Source: CAZBWE01 sp964495465
GTDB lineage: Bacteria; Planctomycetota; Phycisphaerae; Sedimentisphaerales; Anaerobacaceae
DNA length: 54,652 bases
Assembly (NCBI GenBank): GCA_964495465.1
Contig: CAZBWE010000005.1
Location: 1-54,652, forward strand
Reading direction: 5' to 3'
Shown here: one piece after another, positions 1-10,551 of the stretch
Layout: the number at the start of each line of letters is the position of its first letter
Numbering within the stretch: the first letter of the stretch is position 1
The notes under the pieces: generated by a model
Database searches by the model: none
The model's input: the letters and a program-made list of their open reading frames with translations, nothing else
What the model was told of the DNA's origin: nothing
Translations under genes and position numbers: made by a program

Positions 1-566
1 AAGCCGGCTGCGATTTCCTCTGCTGCTCCTTCGCCCTGCACAGGCACAGGATACAGAAATAATTTCACACAAGGCCAGCGGTTCCAGATGCTGTCCTTGA
101 TATCCTCTATCGCCGCCCCTGATTCGCTCGTCAATATCCCGATTCTTTCGGGATATTCCGGGAGCGGCTGTTTATGCATTTGGTCGAAAAGGCCCTCGGC
201 TGCAAGCTTTTGTTTCATCTGTTCGTAAGCCAACTGCAGAGCACCAACTCCGGCAGGGATAAGCTTATCGATAATGAATTGATACCTGCCGTGCGGAACA
301 TAAACATCGATAGAACCGGTCGCCAGCACCGCCAGTCCATTTTCCGGCTGAAACTTCACTCTCGCAAAGCTGCTCTTCCACATAACGCAGGGAAGGGTGG
401 AATTTTCATCTTTTAGTGAAAAATAGCAGTGCCCGCTATGATGCAGCCGCCAGTCCGTGATTTCGCCGGTGATTGTCAATCTGCCGGGCAGATTATTATC
501 GAGAATCCCCTTGATAAGAGAATTGATTTGGCTGACCGTATATATCCTGATTTTATCCTTTTGCAT
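1..566 (-). CDS. xseA: Exodeoxyribonuclease VII large subunit, N-terminal part (runs off left edge)
   Basis: The minus strand is open from an ATG at 566 to the window edge, giving 188 residues of the N-terminal part. It starts MQKDKIRIYTVSQINSLIKG, which is the usual beginning of XseA, and continues with the OB-fold nucleic-acid-binding domain (about residues 5-100). The start of the catalytic domain follows, including the signature around PERIGILTSESGAAIEDI (about residues 139-156). XseA with XseB forms exonuclease VII, a cytoplasmic metal-independent single-strand DNA exonuclease. The C-terminal two thirds, and any xseB, lie outside the window. The ATG at 577 is in another frame. A perfect 10-bp inverted repeat at 133-157 lies in the coding sequence, but the protein has normal length there, so it is not an insertion. 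Confidence 0.93.
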   Translation of the reverse strand, partial: MQKDKIRIYTVSQINSLIKGILDNNLPGRLTITGEITDWRLHHSGHCYFSLKDENSTLPCVMWKSSFARVKFQPENGLAVLATGSIDVYVPHGRYQFIIDKLIPAGVGALQLAYEQMKQKLAAEGLFDQMHKQPLPEYPERIGILTSESGAAIEDIKDSIWNRWPCVKLFLYPVPVQGEGAAEEIAAG

Positions 567-677
567 ATCACGGCCATTATAAGCGCAATCCCGTCCATCT
601 TCAATTTGCAATTTCCGCTAATTCAGCGCAGAAAAAAAGCTGTGAGCGAAAAAGCGACTCACAGCTTTATCAATTCT

Positions 678-3077
678 CTAATAACAGTATCGGCATTCGT
701 CCATACAGTTAAGCAGCCACTGGCGGGCGAAGATACGCAGGTCATAGAAATCGACACTGCCGTCACAATTCAGGTCATATACGAAGTCGCGGTCGCCAGA
801 TGGGCCGCTCCAGAGCCAATTATTCGTCAAATCTGCGTAGTCTTCGAAGTTGATGATACCGTCGTAATTATAATTTGCACAATTGCAGCAAAGCTTACCG
901 AAAATTCTGAACGCAAAGTCAACAGGATTACCTATGTATGAATGCCCCATCGGATAAACGAGCCTGTTCCAAGTCGAACCATCATCATTCGAATAGACAG
1001 CAGCATCATTCCAGCCCTCTGTGAGAAGCGCCGTCTTCCAGCCAAAACCGGAGTCTGAATCTGTGGACATTGGTATGAAAACAGTGAAATAGACGTGAAC
1101 ACCGAGCCAATAAACGACCGGCTCACAGGGGTCACCCTGCTGAACGAATGCTTCGGTAGGGGCGATAGGTAAATCGTACTGCCATGTCTTTTTATCATCC
1201 CCCGATACAGGTAACTGACCGCCTGCAGGGTCCCACCACCAGGCCGCTGATGGATATGTCGCTGGTGGTATCGTATAGTAAAGCGACTCTGTAAAGTCCC
1301 CATAAGCAGAATAAAAATCCTTTTCCCACAGCAAATCTCCGGGTTTACTATACTCAGGGCCTCCGCCATCGGGGTCAGGAATATCATCGTAAATTCTCAA
1401 ATGAAAACGATTGATTGATACTTTGGAGTCACCTTCCCAGGAGCTAAACAGAGTGACCAATGTAATCGGCCCGGATGCGGTACATAAAAAATCATCCGCC
1501 AGAACTCGCTGTACGCCTCCCCTACGGTCATAGCGAATATCCATACCGTATCCGCTCTTATTCGGCATCTGTTCGTATTTGAATCCCACCCACGGCTCCA
1601 TAAACTCATTAACGGCCCTAAACGCATCCACCCGTATCGGATTTGGAGAGGTCATATAGGGGTCAACAGTGGCGACGCCGGTATCCTTCATACACTGCAC
1701 TATGTAGCTTGGGAAAGGCCAGAACATAAAGTAGCTTGCTTTCTCGTGCATCAGCGCAGCAACAGCCGCACAGTGCGGCGATGCCTGAGAAGTCCCGGTA
1801 TAAGTGCTTAGGCCACCACCTTTGCCTGATGAAGTAATATTGCGTCCCGGAGCAGCAAGCTCATTGCACCCATTAAGGTTGGAAAAACAGGCTATCAAAT
1901 CTCCGTATGTGGTGGCTTCGTAACAGGTTGGGCAGAGACTGCAATCGTCACACAGGCATCCGCTACCACAGAAGAAGTTGTAGTATGTGCCACTATTTGG
2001 TTCTCGGCCAAGGTCCTGGTCATAGACAGCTGCAACAGCCGTCGCCGCCGACAGGCACGCCGGGGCAGGCATCTGCGTGCACTTTCCATTATTGCCGCTG
2101 GAGGCAAAAATCACAATTCCAGCGTCTTTGGCCGCATTAAAAGAGTCCCGTAAAGTCCGAAGCCACGCGTAGTTTGGATCATCAAGGTAAGCATTATCAC
2201 AAGGACACTGGCTGAACAGCTTACAAGTGCCCAGACTCACATTTATAATAGATAGATTATCATAGTCGTCCTGATGGTCTATTACATAATCCACCGCTTT
2301 GGCAATCTCACTCGTTCTGCCAAAGCATCCGTTTGCGTCAAGCACCTTGATTGCAAGAATGTCGGCATCGGGAGCCACTCCCACAGATGAGACTATGCCT
2401 CTGGACGTGATAATCCCTGCAACATTAGTGCCGTGGCCCTGGTCGTCCTCGGCCCCCGAACCATAATCGGTTACCCAGGTAACACCTTTCTTCCACGCCA
2501 AGTAGTGGTACCACCCGTCAGCGATATTATCGCGAAGGTCCGGGTGGTCGCTGTCGATACCCGTATCAAGGACGGCAACAGTTATCCCTTTTCCGGTGTA
2601 GCCCAAACCAACCATACTATGCACATCATCAGCATTAATAAAAGGGACACTATCATCCAGATGAGCACGTCCACCAACGTCAGGGCCGACTGCTTTGACC
2701 TGCGGGTCAGCCGCGAGCTTAGCAAGACCGGCCTGGTTTACATAGCCCGTCATAGATGAGAAATTATTATACTTATGGACAATAGAAAATTCCCCCGGCT
2801 CAAACCTTTGCAGCACATTGTCCTGAACCTGCCTTACCGCATTGTGTCGCTCATCCAGGGTCACATCAGCAGCAACCAAAGGTTTTTCCAACAGAACGAT
2901 AACATATGCTCTACCGTCGTGACTGCCTTGAAGCTCGTTGTAAACCGCCGACCCTATCCGCTGGCTTGGTTTGAAATCACTGTTATCTGCGTATGTCCTG
3001 TAAGGTACTGATATGGCTAAAGTGCACGATAAAACCACTAACCAAAACAAATTAAATTTTTGTCTTAGACCGCTCAT
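678..3077 (-). CDS. Secreted subtilisin-like serine protease (S8) with C-terminal dockerin-like repeats
   Basis: 799 residues from the ATG at 3077, chosen because AAGGGG lies about 8 bases upstream and the protein then opens with a Sec signal peptide (hydrophobic core FWLVVLSCTLAISV). An upstream in-frame start would add 13 residues before the signal. An inhibitor I9-like propeptide occupies about residues 45-130. The S8 catalytic triad is complete: Asp171 (VAVLDTGID), His215 (GHGTNVAGI) and Ser430 (GTSQASPH). The oxyanion Asn is in ASSGNN. A cysteine-rich stretch near residues 365-395 interrupts the catalytic domain, perhaps a metal site or disulfide knot. A jelly-roll-like region follows, then two EF-hand-like calcium loops (NYDGIINFEDY and LNCDGSVDFYDL) typical of dockerin-type tails in planctomycetes. 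It is probably exported for protein degradation. The gene stands alone and is divergent from the next gene. Confidence 0.9.
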   Translation of the reverse strand: MSGLRQKFNLFWLVVLSCTLAISVPYRTYADNSDFKPSQRIGSAVYNELQGSHDGRAYVIVLLEKPLVAADVTLDERHNAVRQVQDNVLQRFEPGEFSIVHKYNNFSSMTGYVNQAGLAKLAADPQVKAVGPDVGGRAHLDDSVPFINADDVHSMVGLGYTGKGITVAVLDTGIDSDHPDLRDNIADGWYHYLAWKKGVTWVTDYGSGAEDDQGHGTNVAGIITSRGIVSSVGVAPDADILAIKVLDANGCFGRTSEIAKAVDYVIDHQDDYDNLSIINVSLGTCKLFSQCPCDNAYLDDPNYAWLRTLRDSFNAAKDAGIVIFASSGNNGKCTQMPAPACLSAATAVAAVYDQDLGREPNSGTYYNFFCGSGCLCDDCSLCPTCYEATTYGDLIACFSNLNGCNELAAPGRNITSSGKGGGLSTYTGTSQASPHCAAVAALMHEKASYFMFWPFPSYIVQCMKDTGVATVDPYMTSPNPIRVDAFRAVNEFMEPWVGFKYEQMPNKSGYGMDIRYDRRGGVQRVLADDFLCTASGPITLVTLFSSWEGDSKVSINRFHLRIYDDIPDPDGGGPEYSKPGDLLWEKDFYSAYGDFTESLYYTIPPATYPSAAWWWDPAGGQLPVSGDDKKTWQYDLPIAPTEAFVQQGDPCEPVVYWLGVHVYFTVFIPMSTDSDSGFGWKTALLTEGWNDAAVYSNDDGSTWNRLVYPMGHSYIGNPVDFAFRIFGKLCCNCANYNYDGIINFEDYADLTNNWLWSGPSGDRDFVYDLNCDGSVDFYDLRIFARQWLLNCMDECRYCY

Positions 3078-3688
3078 AATAAATCCCCTTAAATAATAAA
3101 TCTCCCTGCTCCTCACGTTTAAAAAAGCGGGGGGACAGGAAAAACAAATGTACCTTCCGTAGAACTCGCCAAATATACTGTCAGTTTAGCAATTTGTCGT
3201 TCTGATGTCAAGAAAATTATCGAATATGATAAGCAAGTAACCTTACAACACGATTCTGATAACCTCTTTTACTCCAAGCAGATATGCTCACTCAAACAGA
3301 CTATCCGCTGTAACCTTCCCTTTAGCCAATTGACCTGACAGACTTGTTTTATCCGGCATTTTTGGTAAATATCAACCATTACCTTTGACATCCTTTACGA
3401 CCGGTTATAAAGCCAAATGGCCCACCCATTAAGCATTAATATCCACACATTATAATCAGCATAGAAATCCCAAATTAACAATTTAATCATTTATTTGGAA
3501 TAACATAAACATCGCAACAGAACTGCGTGAAGAAAGCAAAAAGTTTTTTTTACAAAATTATTCGAGTTTAAGATATTCTTTTTGATTTTCGGCTCTAATA
3601 TATCATATTATAGGATGTAAATCAGTACGTTGGCAGGAGTACTATCAGGCCAAATTCCCAAAAACGGATTTTGCTTTCGAGGGAAAAG
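3078..3688. other. Long divergent intergenic region
   Basis: 611 bases, AT-rich, between the divergent protease genes, with no convincing ORF. It must hold the promoters of both neighbours. I can point to one candidate for the rightward gene at 3582-3611. The rest shows short A/T runs (for example the T-run near 3544) and no clear hairpin or RNA gene. Confidence 0.6.
3582..3611 (+). promoter_or_regulatory. Candidate sigma-70-type promoter for the C39-like peptidase gene
   Basis: TTGATT (3582-3587), an 18-base spacer and TATTAT (3606-3611), about 77 bases before the ATG at 3689. The spacing is acceptable and both boxes match consensus at most positions. This is inferred from sequence only. 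Confidence 0.4.
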
Positions 3689-4516
3689 ATGGATCTTTGG
3701 CTCGAAACTATAGCAATGATACTGGTAGCTATCACGGGAGTCATTTTTGGCAGGTTTTTCTCTCGCCTTAAAAAACCCTACTGGCTAATCGGTTACCTTT
3801 TATCCTTCATTCTCATAGCAATCTTAGTTATAACCAGGTACACCAATTACCATTTATTTTCCGCTCCGCTGTATGGCCTTGCAACCGGACGATTCAGATT
3901 CATTATTTTAGCACTGTCTATTACTATAGGCCTGACCACAATACTTCCACATATAAAACGCAAATATGAAAAAATCACAATTTATATAATGATGGTCTGC
4001 CTTTTAGTTTGCTTTTCATTTGCCCCCTTTCTCGTTTCTTCCGTACCTGTAGATGATTTATTAGTCCTCCAAACCAGGGTAGATTCCGATGGCATTTGCT
4101 ATCAAAGTAAAAACTATACCTGTGCACCCGCAGCCGCTGTAACTGCCCTAAGAAAACTCGGCTTCAATGCTTATGAAGGAGAAATTGCCGTTCTTGCACA
4201 CACAAGTCCCATCATGGGCACGCTGCCACATTCTCTCTATACTGCCCTTCAGAATCGTTATGGCCATAAAGGACTAAAATGTCACTACCGGCAATTCGAT
4301 TCTATCGCCCAGATGAAAGGCAAAGGAATAATCCTGGCGATTATTAAGGATTCGTTTCTCTCGGACCATTGTGTCACCGTCCTCGAGATATCAGACCGAA
4401 TGATTACCATCGCCGACCCTGTTTTAGGCAAATTGAATATGTCACATAAACAGTTCGAAAGACTCTGGCGATTTTCCGGCATTGTCCTGAAAAGAGACCA
4501 TCCAGAAAGCACCTAA
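3689..4516 (+). CDS. Membrane protein with C-terminal C39-like cysteine peptidase domain
   Basis: 275 residues from the ATG at 3689, which follows GAGGG by a normal distance; an in-frame TTG at 3671 is less likely. Four hydrophobic segments make up about residues 1-120, followed by a soluble domain with the pattern of the bacteriocin-processing peptidase family C39. That domain shows Cys145 in NYTCAPAAAVTALRKLG, His227 in SDHCVTVLEI and Asp243 in IADPVLG, and Gln139 upstream of the Cys could be the oxyanion residue. C39 domains cleave after double-glycine leaders and are usually fused to ABC exporters. Here there is no ABC ATPase, and no double-glycine substrate gene is visible nearby, so the target is unknown. 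The active site probably faces the periplasm if the helix count is right. Confidence 0.8.
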   Translation: MDLWLETIAMILVAITGVIFGRFFSRLKKPYWLIGYLLSFILIAILVITRYTNYHLFSAPLYGLATGRFRFIILALSITIGLTTILPHIKRKYEKITIYIMMVCLLVCFSFAPFLVSSVPVDDLLVLQTRVDSDGICYQSKNYTCAPAAAVTALRKLGFNAYEGEIAVLAHTSPIMGTLPHSLYTALQNRYGHKGLKCHYRQFDSIAQMKGKGIILAIIKDSFLSDHCVTVLEISDRMITIADPVLGKLNMSHKQFERLWRFSGIVLKRDHPEST

Positions 4517-4759
4517 ATCCCTGTTTAATCCCACCTCTAATACTCAGTTCTTTAATCTGTCTCTCCACTGCTTAAATTGGCTCTTTTATAAAATCAGCGA
4601 TATAAATGTATAAATCCTACCTTTTTTTGATTTTTTCATCTAACGTGATGACATACACCTGTCACACTTCCGATAAAAATATGAATAATTAGCGTGAAAT
4701 AGACGATACTCCCCTTATATATGGCCAGAATCACCAGTCCAATAGTGGAAGAATAAAAA

Positions 4760-4803
4760 CCGGCCGGGCAAAATTTAGGGGGGCAGCTCGGCCGGAACTT
4801 TTT
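4760..4803. terminator. Bidirectional intrinsic terminator
   Basis: A 10-bp GC-rich stem (4760-4769 with 4786-4795, one G-U pair) and a 16-base loop. It is followed by AACTTTTTC on the plus side and, read on the other strand, by GTTTTTATTC. It lies between the convergent ends of the C39-like gene and the YhaM-like gene and can serve both. It is the main feature of the 353-base gap 4517-4869. Confidence 0.75.
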
Positions 4804-4869
4804 CAAATCTTACCTGATGTGCACCATCACCGGGCTTTTTGTGCCGAAGCTCTGAGTTGCTTTGAATCC

Positions 4870-5832
4870 TTAGTCTATGCGTTTTCTATAAAGCTTGGTT
4901 TGTAAAGCGTTTTTCCAGGGTGTCCAGTCCGAATCGCCCGGCTCGTTTTCAATGGCTGAAATCACCTGGTTTACCTTAGCGTCCAGGTCATCAATATAAT
5001 AAACCATAAAGGCCTCGGGTGTCGCAGGCAGTTTCGGTGAGCCAAATTCGTATTGGCCGTGGTGCGACAGAATTATATGCCCGATAGTATCCAGAACTGC
5101 CTGGTCGATGTTTGTCCCTTTATCTCTCAAAGCATCAGCTTTTTGATTTACCATAACAAGACTTTTTACAACGTGTCCGATTAGCTGGCCGGAATCAGTA
5201 TATGAAAACGCCATATCATAAGAAAGCTCCTCGGTTTTACCCATATCGTGAAAAAATATACCTGCAAGAACCAAATCCGGCTGGACGTTTGGATACAACG
5301 GTAATATCGCAACAGCGACTCTAAGCATATTGTGCGTATGCTCCAGCAGCCCGCCGAGATAATCATGATGCAGCTTTACGCCGCCCGGGACATTGCAGAA
5401 TTTCTCCATCAGGGCATTGTCCGTCAAAAATTCATCCACGAGCGCTTTTAACTGCGGATTTTTTATCCGACCGACAATTTCTATTACCTCCGCAAATAAC
5501 TTCTTTGTGTCTTTATCCGTCCGAGCCAGAAAATCCTCAAGACAGACTTTACTTCCGTCAACAATACTGATGTTGTTTATAATGACCTGCAGGTTATTCT
5601 GATAAAGCTCGCTTCTTCCCTGGACATGGATAAATCCGGGCTTCGGCAGTGCCCTATAAACTTCCTCGGTCGCCTGCCACATCCGTCCGTTGAGCTGGCC
5701 CGTGCGATCCGAAAGGAACATCGCTATATATAAATCACCTCGCGATGTGCTTCTAAGAACCGGCTCTCTGACGAGATAAATATCATCAATCGTTTGGCCC
5801 GGTTCAATCTCATTTATAAATTTATGTCCCAT
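4870..5832 (-). CDS. yhaM: YhaM-family 3'-5' exoribonuclease (OB fold plus HD domain)
   Basis: 320 residues from an ATG with GGAG about 8 bases upstream. An OB-fold nucleic-acid-binding domain (about residues 10-95, with DRTGQLNGRMW) precedes an HD phosphohydrolase domain (about 150-285). That domain has His165 in LLEHTHNML, the His195-Asp196 pair in GIFFHDMGKTEEL and a later metal-site region ILSHHGQYEFG. This order matches YhaM/CBF1, which degrade RNA from the 3' end. Length is normal for the family (about 310-320). After the TAA the same frame stays open for 19 more codons (4810-4866), probably by chance. The gene is monocistronic, with the bidirectional terminator downstream. Confidence 0.85.
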   Translation of the reverse strand: MGHKFINEIEPGQTIDDIYLVREPVLRSTSRGDLYIAMFLSDRTGQLNGRMWQATEEVYRALPKPGFIHVQGRSELYQNNLQVIINNISIVDGSKVCLEDFLARTDKDTKKLFAEVIEIVGRIKNPQLKALVDEFLTDNALMEKFCNVPGGVKLHHDYLGGLLEHTHNMLRVAVAILPLYPNVQPDLVLAGIFFHDMGKTEELSYDMAFSYTDSGQLIGHVVKSLVMVNQKADALRDKGTNIDQAVLDTIGHIILSHHGQYEFGSPKLPATPEAFMVYYIDDLDAKVNQVISAIENEPGDSDWTPWKNALQTKLYRKRID

Positions 5833-5966
5833 CAGTTACTCCGTTAATTGTCTGATAATTTAAAACCAACCTTTAATCTTATCCTAATCATATAAAACTG
5901 CCAAGAGCATTTTGTATTATCTTGTCAAAATACACCACACTTCGTCTTATTACTAACGAAATATAC

Positions 5967-5995
5967 TTGCAACCGGCCATACCATCAGCTATAAA
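5967..5995 (+). promoter_or_regulatory. Candidate promoter of proS
   Basis: TTGCAA (5967-5972), a 17-base spacer and TATAAA (5990-5995), 40 bases before the proS start codon. A GAGG ribosome-binding site is correctly placed before the ATG at 6036. Confidence 0.5.
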
Positions 5996-6035
5996 TATGC
6001 TTATAAATCGACAGATACAATACGAGGTATGAAAT

Positions 6036-7823
<1,788 letters not shown>

Positions 7824-7836
7824 TTGCTATTTTGTC

Positions 7837-7865
7837 ATTCCTGTGTAAGCAGGAATCCAGTTTTT
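7837..7865 (+). terminator. Hairpin terminator after proS, in a dispersed-repeat-like sequence
   Basis: ATTCCTG / CAGGAAT (7 bp, 6-base loop) followed by TCCAG and five T. The sequence TCATTCCTG...CAGGAATCCA resembles a palindromic repeat found between genes in many bacterial genomes (recalled, not searched), so the terminator may derive from such an element. Confidence 0.55.
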
Positions 7866-8008
7866 ATTCAAGGAAATATCTAACTAATGCTCTTGTGGAC
7901 CTGGCAAAATCCAAAGATATCACCAATAAAAGGTGAATATGACAGCTTGAAATGTGAAAACTAAAAAACCTTAAACTGATAAATCTCATAATCAGAAAAG
8001 GACAATCT

Positions 8009-8893
8009 ATGAATGCTGACCAACTTTCACGAAGGACTTTCATCCGCAATATCTCGCTTGCAGCCGGCGGAACAATTGTAGGTGCACTTAATCAAAAAGG
8101 ATACTCAATTGAAATTGAGGAGCTTGAACGCTCCGTAAAAAAGGGGCGTATTAATCAATCAGTCAGCAGGTGGTGCTATGGCAAATTATCGCTCGACGAG
8201 CTCTGTATTGCCGTCAAAAAACTGGGCTTAAAAGCCATTGACCTGCTCGAACCAAATGACTTTCCAACAGTCAAAAAACACGGCCTGGTCTGCTCAATGG
8301 TCAGCACACATAGCTTGACAAACGGGATAAATAAAAAGGAAAACCACGAGCAATGCCTCGCACGAATTCGCACGGCAATCGACGCAGCCGCCGAATACAA
8401 ATTTCCAAACGTAATTTCTTTTCCCGGCAACCGGGCCGGTATGCCCGACGATGTCGGAATCGAAAACTCCGCCACAGCCCTGAAAGAAATCGTCGGTTAC
8501 GCCGAAAAGAAGAAGGTTACTGTTTGCCTCGAGTATCTAAACAGCAAAGTAAACCACAAGGACTATATGTTCGATAATATGGCCTGGGGCGTCGAAGTCT
8601 GCAAAAAAGTCGGCTCCGAAAGAGTAAAGATACTTTACGATATTTACCACGCTCAAATTATGGAGGGCGACATTATTCGGACAATCAATACTTATAAAGA
8701 ATACATAGGACATTACCACACAGGCGGCAATCCGGGCAGAAACGAAATCGACGAAACACAAGAGTTATACTACCCAGCCATTATGCGTGCCATCGCCGAG
8801 AGCGGATTTACCGGCTATGTCGCACACGAATTTGTCCCGAAACGCGACCCTTTGACCTCTCTGTCCCAAGCGGTAAAAATTTGCGATGTGTAA
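8009..8893 (+). CDS. Hydroxypyruvate isomerase-like TIM-barrel protein with Tat-type signal
   Basis: 294 residues. The N-terminus has a twin-arginine motif (SRRTFIRN) followed by a hydrophobic stretch, suggesting Tat export or membrane attachment. The rest is an AP-endonuclease-2-type TIM barrel of the sugar-phosphate isomerase/epimerase family. Expected metal and substrate residues appear in VCLEYLNSK, ILYDIYHAQIMEGD, GHYHTGGNPGRNEID and AHEFVPKRD. The order Glu, Asp-x-x-His and the GNPGRNE signature are those of hydroxypyruvate isomerases. Planctomycetes encode many paralogues of this fold with unknown sugar substrates, so the exact reaction is uncertain. GGACA lies a short distance before the ATG. 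Confidence 0.82.
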   Translation: MNADQLSRRTFIRNISLAAGGTIVGALNQKGYSIEIEELERSVKKGRINQSVSRWCYGKLSLDELCIAVKKLGLKAIDLLEPNDFPTVKKHGLVCSMVSTHSLTNGINKKENHEQCLARIRTAIDAAAEYKFPNVISFPGNRAGMPDDVGIENSATALKEIVGYAEKKKVTVCLEYLNSKVNHKDYMFDNMAWGVEVCKKVGSERVKILYDIYHAQIMEGDIIRTINTYKEYIGHYHTGGNPGRNEIDETQELYYPAIMRAIAESGFTGYVAHEFVPKRDPLTSLSQAVKICDV

Positions 8894-8917
8894 AAAACTA
8901 AAAACTCAAAACTACTA

Positions 8918-9460
8918 ATGTGGGAACCAAAAAAGCCCAAACCGGTTAAGCTCATAGTCGGAATTCTGGCTTCCGACCACCGATGCCTAAACGCTGCCAT
9001 TGAGGCGATAGACGCTAAATTCGGCAAGACTGATATGGTGAGCGAGGTGTGGCCATTCGATAAAACCGACTATTATAAAGACCAGACCGGCCCTCATATC
9101 CTAAGACAGTTCGTCAGTATCGAACGGTTAATCTATCCGGGTCTTCTGGCTAAAATCAAACACAGGACAAACAAGCTCGAACAAAAGCTGGCAAAATCTC
9201 TTGCTCTTCCCGTTCCAAGACCGATAAATTTAGACCCCGGCATAATTGAATCTTCAAAACTCGTTCTTGCTACAACAAAAAACTACTCCCATCGTATATA
9301 TATAGGCAAAAAAATGTATGCCGAAGTTACGTTGATTTTCGATAAAGGCAATTGGCGACCATTTGACCATACCTACCCCGATTACAAACAACAATGCTAC
9401 TTCGATTTTTTTGCCATAGTCAGGAGCCGACTACTGGAGCAGCTAAAATCGAAACATTGA
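8918..9460 (+). CDS. DUF4416 family protein
   Basis: 180 residues starting MWEPKKPKPVKLIVGILASD. The pattern KLIVGIL near the start, EVWPFDKTDYY around residues 43-53, the central RPINLDPGIIESSKLVLATTKN (split motif) and a C-terminal FDKGNWRPFDHTYPDY fit DUF4416, a small family of unknown function. It is the full usual length, with no signal peptide or membrane segment. The stop codon overlaps the likely TTG start of the next gene, suggesting translational coupling to the polysaccharide genes. A link to polysaccharide synthesis is only contextual. Confidence 0.85.
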   Translation: MWEPKKPKPVKLIVGILASDHRCLNAAIEAIDAKFGKTDMVSEVWPFDKTDYYKDQTGPHILRQFVSIERLIYPGLLAKIKHRTNKLEQKLAKSLALPVPRPINLDPGIIESSKLVLATTKNYSHRIYIGKKMYAEVTLIFDKGNWRPFDHTYPDYKQQCYFDFFAIVRSRLLEQLKSKH

Positions 9461-10551
9461 CATTATTAACAATAATATTGCTGGCCGGCTCTTTTGTGCT
9501 ATCGGCCCTTTTGACAGCCATTATAAAAAAGCTGGCTGCTAAAGCCGGTTTTGTTTCGCGTCCCTCCGCAGACAGATACCATAAAACTACCATTCCTTTC
9601 GGCGGCGGTATTGCAATTTTTATTACCCTAATGATTTCCATACTGGCCGCTACAACCGCGATAAAACTCTTTACCAACCGCCTGGATGCGCTTGCTCAAA
9701 CAGTCAATATCGACCCGGCTGACTTCATAGCCAAAATCAACCAGCTCTGGTTTATCCTGCTCTGTACTTTCGTCTTGTTTGCCCTGGGTCTTTGGGACGA
9801 CATAAAATCCCTCGGCTCGTATTCCAAACTCATCGTGCAATTCGCCGTTGCCATAACAGCCGCCAACTGCGCAGACATTCGTGTTGAGTTTTTCATCGAA
9901 AGCAAAATCATCACCATTGCACTATCAGCTATCTGGATAGTCCTGATTATCAACGCTTTTAATTTCCTCGACAATATGGATGGTGCCGCCGCCGGTATTG
10001 CAACCATAGCAGCCAGTATATTATTCACCGCCGCTGCATTAAGCAGACAGGTCTTTGTCGGAGGATTAGCCATTGTCTTTATAGGGGCACTGCTGGGCTT
10101 TTTGGTCTTCAACTTCCCCCCGGCCAAAATCTTTATGGGAGACTCCGGTTCGCTCGTAATCGGTTTTTTCGTTGCACTTCTGACCCTGCGCACCACCTAT
10201 TATCACGAAGCACAAAGCGGCCAGTGGTATCCTGTCCTGATGCCGATTGTTGTTATGGCGGTCCCGCTCTATGACTTTGTCAGCGTAACATTATTGCGCA
10301 TAAGCCAAGGCAAGAGTCCATTTATCGGCGACACCCAGCATTTCTCCCATCGATTAAAAAAACGCGGATTGACCGATACGCAAACGGTCCTGACCTTATA
10401 TTTAGCCACACTCTGCACCGGCCTCGGGGCAACTTTTTTATATCAGGTCGATCTTGCAGGAGCTATTTTAATCTTCATTCAAACAATAATGGTATTATCA
10501 ATTATCGCTATTCTCGAAACTACCGCAGGAAATGACAAATCCACCGATTGA
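9457..10551 (+). CDS. WecA/MraY-like undecaprenyl-phosphate sugar-1-phosphate transferase
   Basis: About 364 residues if translation starts at the TTG at 9457, which overlaps the previous stop. The frame is open back to an ATG at 9394, but those 21 residues would be polar and overlap DUF4416 fully. It is a polytopic membrane protein of about ten segments. Family signatures are present: the Asp-Asp motif in LWDDIKS, NFLDNMDGAAAG, IFMGDSGSLVIGF and the His-rich cytoplasmic loop DTQHFSHRLKKRGLTD. Such enzymes move a sugar-1-phosphate from a UDP-sugar to undecaprenyl phosphate, starting O-antigen, teichoic acid or exopolysaccharide synthesis. The substrate is not deducible. The next gene, an O-antigen ligase-like protein, overlaps its end. 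Confidence 0.88.
   Translation: MTLLTIILLAGSFVLSALLTAIIKKLAAKAGFVSRPSADRYHKTTIPFGGGIAIFITLMISILAATTAIKLFTNRLDALAQTVNIDPADFIAKINQLWFILLCTFVLFALGLWDDIKSLGSYSKLIVQFAVAITAANCADIRVEFFIESKIITIALSAIWIVLIINAFNFLDNMDGAAAGIATIAASILFTAAALSRQVFVGGLAIVFIGALLGFLVFNFPPAKIFMGDSGSLVIGFFVALLTLRTTYYHEAQSGQWYPVLMPIVVMAVPLYDFVSVTLLRISQGKSPFIGDTQHFSHRLKKRGLTDTQTVLTLYLATLCTGLGATFLYQVDLAGAILIFIQTIMVLSIIAILETTAGNDKSTD

Noticed and set aside
133..157. Perfect 10-bp inverted repeat inside xseA, which could be a third in-frame palindromic element.
   Set aside because: The encoded stretch PEYPERIGILTSESGAA has the normal length and residues of XseA, so nothing is inserted.
4810..4866. The yhaM frame stays open for 19 codons after its TAA, as if a stop could be read through.
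   Set aside because: The YhaM-like protein already has normal length. A 19-codon open stretch is expected by chance, and no recoding signal was seen.
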